A DNA stretch of 9,469 bases, from NCBI GenBank assembly GCA_913049615.1, contig CAJWZI010000036.1:1-9469 (forward strand). The letters are read 5' to 3'. Source of the DNA: an uncultured Alphaproteobacteria bacterium. GTDB lineage: Bacteria; Pseudomonadota; Alphaproteobacteria; GCA-2731375. Position numbers and translations under genes: made by a program. Positions 6,174 to 9,469 of this stretch are shown here, in pieces; position 1 is the first letter of the stretch, and the number at the start of each line of letters is the position of its first letter. The notes below the pieces were generated by a model that saw only the letters and a list, made by a program, of their open reading frames with translations, had not been told where the DNA came from and ran no database searches.

Positions 6174-8143
6174 CCACGAAACAAATTACCCGCCTGCTGA
6201 TCGCCAATCGCGGCGAGATTGCCCGTCGAATTATTCGTACGGCCCACGAAATGGGCATCACTACTGTCGCCATCTATGCAGATAGCGACGCTAGTGCGAT
6301 ATTCGTCCGAGAAGCCGACCAGGCCATTGCCCTGAAAGGTAAAACTTCAGCTGAAACCTACCTTAATGTGACCAAAGTGCTGGATGCCTGCAGGCGCACA
6401 GACGCCGACGCGGTGCACCCCGGCTACGGATTTCTTGCTGAGAATTCGGAATTTGCCAAGGCGGTCACAGCTGCTGGCATGGTTTGGGTTGGACCGTCAG
6501 TCAAAGCCATTAGCGCCATGGCCGATAAAATCTCTGCCAAGCGCCTAATGAAAGAAGCAGACGTCCCGACACTCCCAGCGCATGAGTTAGGTACTGATGA
6601 CGACATTTTCACTGCCGCCAAGGAAATCGGCTATCCAGTTTTGGTCAAGGCTTCCGCCGGCGGCGGGGGGCGCGGCATGCGGGGTGTCAAGGCCGAAGGA
6701 GAACTGACGGAAGCTGTCGATAGTGCTCGGCGTGAGGCAAGTGCGGCCTTCGGCGACGATACACTATTTTTGGAACGCTGGTTGACTGCATCGCGTCATG
6801 TGGAGATACAAATATTGGGTGACCTACATGGCAATTTAGTACATCTTTTCGAACGGGAATGCTCCATCCAGCGCCGCCATCAGAAGATAATCGAGGAAGC
6901 ACCTTCCCCCGCCGTCAAACCGGAGATCCGCGCCCGCATGGGTGAGGCGGCGCTATCGGTTGCGCGCAAGCTGGATTATGCTTCCGCTGGAACTGTCGAG
7001 TTTTTGCTCGACGGCGAGGAATTCTGGTTTCTTGAAGTCAATACGCGGCTCCAGGTTGAACATCCTGTCACAGAGGAGATTACCGGCCTGGATCTGGTAC
7101 GTGAACAGCTACGCATTGCTGCAGGGGAAGAGCTTGGCTACAACCAGGATGATCTGTCCGTTGACGGCCATGCCATAGAGGCTCGAATTTATGCCGAAGA
7201 TCCTGTCAACGATTTCCTGCCCTCGCCAGGCACGGTAGTCGTCTGGGAGCCCGACCTGACAACAGGCGCCCGCTTTGAAGCTGGGATCGAGACTGGCAGT
7301 GTAATTAGCCCAGAGTTCGACCCAATGATTGCCAAGGTGATTGTTAAAGCCCGCAACCGCCAAGAAGCCGCCCGCCGCCTGGCGCGGGTATTGGAAAACA
7401 CCCGGCTGCAGGGCATTACCAACAATCGGGACTTCCTCGTATCCACTTTACAATCGCCGGAATTCATAGCGGGTGACACCACTACCGACTTCATCGAACG
7501 GGTCAACCCGAGCAGGTCACAGCAGATGGCTCCGATGGATATACATCACAGCGCAATCGCTGCGGTCATTGCTGCGCAGGCGCAACGGCGTGCGCAGACA
7601 CGCGTTCTAGGGACCATCCCAAGTGGTTGGCGCAATTCAAAAATGCCTCCTGAACGCGTTACCTACCGCCAAGGTGAAATTGAATTCACTGTCGCCTATC
7701 GGGCACAACGGAACGGGAATTTTGAGGTTTCCATTGGTGGCGATGACTACGCGGTAGCTGTGTTTTCAGTTGATGACGCCAGCGTAGATTTAGAAATTGA
7801 CCGTCGAAGGTTTAGCGCGTCCATCACTCAAGCGGGCGAAAATTGGCTAATACACGGTGCCCATGGCGAAATCGAACTCAAAGAACTGCCGCGGTTCCCG
7901 GACAGCACACAGGCGGATTTCGCCGGCGGACTTGTTGCGCCCATGCCAGGCAAAGTAACCACCACCCACGTGGAGGAAGGTGCGACCGTGGAAGAAGGCC
8001 AACTATTGCTAATTCTTGAGGCCATGAAGATGGAACACCGTATTACCGCCCCGGCTTCAGGTATGGTGAAACAAATGCGCGTCTCCGTCGGTGACCAGGT
8101 TAACAACGGCGAACTACTGGTGGTGCTGGAAGAGGTGGAGTAG
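6161..8143 (+). CDS. Acyl-CoA carboxylase biotin carboxylase/biotin carrier (alpha) subunit
   Basis: A 660-residue fused subunit of the methylcrotonyl/propionyl-CoA carboxylase alpha type. The biotin carboxylase part begins RLLIANRGEIARRI (11-24), then VHPGYGFLAEN (85-95), the ATP-grasp glycine loop KASAGGGGRGM (163-173), ERECSIQRRHQK (231-242) and EVNTRLQVEHPVTE (292-305). A linker/BT region follows (about 450-585). The C-terminal biotinyl domain has APMPGKV (593-599) and EAMKMEH (620-626), where Lys623 is the biotinylation site. It makes carboxybiotin from bicarbonate and ATP and hands it to the beta subunit. The start is ATG 6161 because AAGGAG (6147-6152) lies 8 nt before it and the protein then begins just before the family's first strand. 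The frame is open to an ATG at 6011 but those 50 residues are overlapped by, and out of frame with, the beta gene. It ends in TAG. Confidence 0.96.
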   Translation: MADVATKQITRLLIANRGEIARRIIRTAHEMGITTVAIYADSDASAIFVREADQAIALKGKTSAETYLNVTKVLDACRRTDADAVHPGYGFLAENSEFAKAVTAAGMVWVGPSVKAISAMADKISAKRLMKEADVPTLPAHELGTDDDIFTAAKEIGYPVLVKASAGGGGRGMRGVKAEGELTEAVDSARREASAAFGDDTLFLERWLTASRHVEIQILGDLHGNLVHLFERECSIQRRHQKIIEEAPSPAVKPEIRARMGEAALSVARKLDYASAGTVEFLLDGEEFWFLEVNTRLQVEHPVTEEITGLDLVREQLRIAAGEELGYNQDDLSVDGHAIEARIYAEDPVNDFLPSPGTVVVWEPDLTTGARFEAGIETGSVISPEFDPMIAKVIVKARNRQEAARRLARVLENTRLQGITNNRDFLVSTLQSPEFIAGDTTTDFIERVNPSRSQQMAPMDIHHSAIAAVIAAQAQRRAQTRVLGTIPSGWRNSKMPPERVTYRQGEIEFTVAYRAQRNGNFEVSIGGDDYAVAVFSVDDASVDLEIDRRRFSASITQAGENWLIHGAHGEIELKELPRFPDSTQADFAGGLVAPMPGKVTTTHVEEGATVEEGQLLLILEAMKMEHRITAPASGMVKQMRVSVGDQVNNGELLVVLEEVE

Positions 8144-8220
8144 ACCCCGCCTCGTCCCCTTACCCATAAAGACTGTGGTAATTAATTTCGTCTTGCGGCC
8201 AGATATGCTAACTCGCCAGG

Positions 8221-8236
8221 TATCCATATATGGATA
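8221..8236. repeat. Perfect 16-bp palindrome TATCCATATATGGATA
   Basis: Two uninterrupted 8-bp half-sites (TATCCATA/TATGGATA) lie 78 nt after the carboxylase operon stop and upstream of the CoA-transferase remnant. AT-rich with no T-tract, so it is not a terminator. It has the shape of an operator for a dimeric regulator, but no such role can be shown here. The ATG of the following frame (8230) lies inside it. Confidence 0.55.
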
Positions 8237-8703
8237 AATTTTGCCCTCTTAAGGCTAAACCGAGGCAAACGCCGGCGGTTATTAGCTTTCCAGGTGTGGG
8301 AGGGCAATTATTCGGAGAATCCCTTGTGGGCGCCATTGTTGAATGGACTAAGTGCCTGGAAGCAGAGGATGCGATGGAGAATTTACAAGATAAAGAGATA
8401 GTGGCGGGCATAGTGCAGCAGCGCACAGATACATTTCCTGACATCATCCATATCCGGTGCAATTTGTGGTGGGAGCTAGGTTCCGATGAGTTTGGCATAA
8501 AGCCTTACCCAGAAATGGCCCACCAATTCAGCGGCAGGCGAAGCCCGCTGAAGACACCCGCTCCGTTACTTGGCGAACATAACTAGTAGGACATCTGCGA
8601 TATTCTAAAACAATGTATGGACAAACTGCTGGAGCTTAAGGCTGCTGGCATTATCGGCGATCAATCCATTGCGCCCGAGCGACCGGGCGCATCCGTGTCA
8701 TGA
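8230..8703 (+). pseudogene. Decayed C-terminal remnant of a CaiB/BaiF-family CoA-transferase
   Basis: From about 8320 the frame reads like the end of a CaiB/BaiF (class III, formyl-CoA-transferase-like) enzyme: VEWTKCLEAEDAMENLQ, EIVAGIVQQ, WWELGSDEFGIKPYPEMAHQFSG and the hallmark PAPLLGEHN ending at 8583. In living members this motif is followed by about 25-30 residues. Here two adjacent TAG codons (8584-8589) interrupt, yet the same frame continues with DICDILKQ, DKLLELKAAGIIGDQ, the expected tail, to a TGA at 8701. The N-terminal three quarters, including the catalytic Asp region, are absent; 8144-8320 gives no match in any forward frame I could read. TAG ends the two carboxylase genes normally, so it is not recoded here. 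The ATG at 8230 has no clear ribosome site. I infer a truncated, non-functional gene. An expressed 118-residue fragment is less likely. Confidence 0.78.
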
Positions 8704-8713
8704 GGAGTATACT

Positions 8714-9469
8714 ATGGCGGAGACGGAACTTTATCGACTAACAGCCCGGGAAGCTGTGGCGTGCCTGAAATCGGGAGAAATTTCACCCTTAGATTTGATT
8801 GATGCAGCCGAGGCACGAATTTCGGCTATCGATCCAAAAATCAACGCGTTACCAACCTTGTGTCTGGAACGGGCACGGGACCGCGCCAGAGAACTCCTAG
8901 CCGGTAAAAGATGCGAGGCCCGAGGCGAACCAGGCTGGCTGGCGGGCCTGCCGGTGGCCATTAAGGACCTGGTGGATGTCGCCGGCGTACGCACAACCTA
9001 CGGCTCTCCCATATTCGCCGATCACGTGCCAGAAACCTCTCATCCACTTGTTGAACGCATCGAGCGCAAGGGCGGGGTCGTCATTGCCAAGTCCAACACT
9101 CCAGAATTTGGCGCCGGCGGCTCCACCTTCAATGAAGTCTTTGGCAAAACGAGAAACCCCTGGAACACTTCTCTGACCCCAGCCGGCTCGACGGGCGGTG
9201 GTGCGGCAGCCCTGGCGGCAGGTGAAATTTGGCTTGCCCACGGTAGTGATCACGGGGGCAGCCTGCGCCGGCCAGCCACCTATACGTCCGTGGTTGGTCT
9301 GCGCCCATCACCGGGCCGGGTGACCAGAGGCACGGTCAACACACTATTCTCACCACTGTCTGTACAAGGCCCCATGGCGCGTAACGTGCCTGACCTGGCA
9401 CTATTCCTGGATACTATGGCCGGTTTTTGCCCTACCGACCCTTTAACCCTTGACGCCCCTGCCATCCCG
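8714..9469 (+). CDS. Amidase-signature family hydrolase (5' part, continues past window)
   Basis: The first 252 codons of an amidase-signature enzyme (full members are about 450-500 residues). The Ser-cisSer-Lys triad is complete: Lys84 in LPVAIKDLVDVAG, Ser159 in TPAGSTGGGAA and the nucleophile Ser183 in SDHGGSLRRPA. Other family blocks are ELYRLTAREAVACLKSGEISP at the N-terminus, AKSNTPEFGAGGSTFN (125-140), KTRNPWNTSLTPAGSTGG and VGLRPSPGRV. Two common positions are altered: GSSGG is GSTGG, and the usual TDLGGS is SDHGGS. Members hydrolyse amides such as aryl or carboxylic amides; GatA is a related subfamily, but nothing here indicates GatA. The ATG has GAGGAG (8702-8707) 6 nt upstream, overlapping the final TGA of the CoA-transferase remnant, so the two were probably cotranscribed. 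The substrate is unknown. Confidence 0.95.
   Translation, partial: MAETELYRLTAREAVACLKSGEISPLDLIDAAEARISAIDPKINALPTLCLERARDRARELLAGKRCEARGEPGWLAGLPVAIKDLVDVAGVRTTYGSPIFADHVPETSHPLVERIERKGGVVIAKSNTPEFGAGGSTFNEVFGKTRNPWNTSLTPAGSTGGGAAALAAGEIWLAHGSDHGGSLRRPATYTSVVGLRPSPGRVTRGTVNTLFSPLSVQGPMARNVPDLALFLDTMAGFCPTDPLTLDAPAIP

Noticed and set aside
5846..6247. A 133-codon minus-strand open frame across the carboxylase gene junction.
   Set aside because: It is fully antisense to two well-supported genes, has no recognisable domain and shows low-information composition typical of shadow frames.
8169..8194. A possible terminator hairpin after the carboxylase operon (AAGAC ... GTCTT).
   Set aside because: The stem is only 5 bp with a long AT-rich loop and no following T-tract.
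8584..8589. TAG recoding (read-through, for example with an alternative code) to explain the tandem stops in the CoA-transferase frame.
   Set aside because: TAG is the normal terminator of both carboxylase genes and of the DUF35 gene, and the N-terminal three quarters of the enzyme is missing anyway, so decay is simpler.

Overview
The window comes from a bacterium of moderate GC content with tightly packed catabolic operons. The gene mix (luciferase-like flavin oxidoreductase, thiolase plus zinc-ribbon/OB-fold partner, methylcrotonyl-CoA-carboxylase-type carboxylase, HMG-CoA-lyase-like enzyme, CoA-transferase remnant, amidase) is common in soil and marine Alphaproteobacteria and in some uncultured lineages. 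Nothing here, such as rRNA, fixes the taxon, so the assignment is a guess. All features are chromosomal-type metabolic genes. I see no insertion sequence, phage gene, tRNA, rRNA or CRISPR array.

Layout. Left half, minus strand, read from about 2984 down to 1: a zinc-ribbon/OB-fold (DUF35) protein, a thiolase-like enzyme, a luciferase-like (LLM) oxidoreductase, and a GlcG/HbpS-family protein cut by the window edge. The gaps are 34, 24 and 11 nt, so this looks like one operon. A non-coding stretch of roughly 300-430 nt (about 2985/3084 to 3415) separates it from a divergent plus-strand operon: an HMG-CoA-lyase-like DRE-TIM lyase (3416-4498), an acyl-CoA carboxylase carboxyltransferase subunit (4542-6173) and its biotin carboxylase/biotin carrier subunit (6161-8143, overlapping the previous gene by 13 nt). 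After about 180 nt without a recognisable gene, which contains a perfect 16-bp palindrome, comes the decayed C-terminal end of a CaiB/BaiF-type CoA-transferase interrupted by two adjacent TAG codons. An amidase follows and runs off the right edge. Its Shine-Dalgarno overlaps the last stop of the dead CoA-transferase frame.

How the genes may work together (inference). A biotin carboxylase of the methylcrotonyl-CoA type next to an HMG-CoA-lyase-like enzyme recalls the leucine/isovalerate and acyclic-terpene (Liu/Atu) logic: carboxylate a branched unsaturated acyl-CoA, hydrate it, then split it with the lyase. The usual enoyl-CoA hydratase and acyl-CoA dehydrogenase are absent here. The lyase also appears to have changed several residues that are catalytic in true HMG-CoA lyase, so the substrate is probably not ordinary leucine-derived HMG-CoA. 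The divergent thiolase/DUF35 pair resembles both the archaeal thiolase-DUF35 assemblies and the Ltp2-ChsH2(DUF35) steroid side-chain retro-aldolase, so it could be a second C-C bond cleaving enzyme. The most interesting reading of the window is an uncharacterised acyl-CoA degradation module encoded by two divergent operons, with a third, partly decayed, CoA-transferase/amidase unit beside it.
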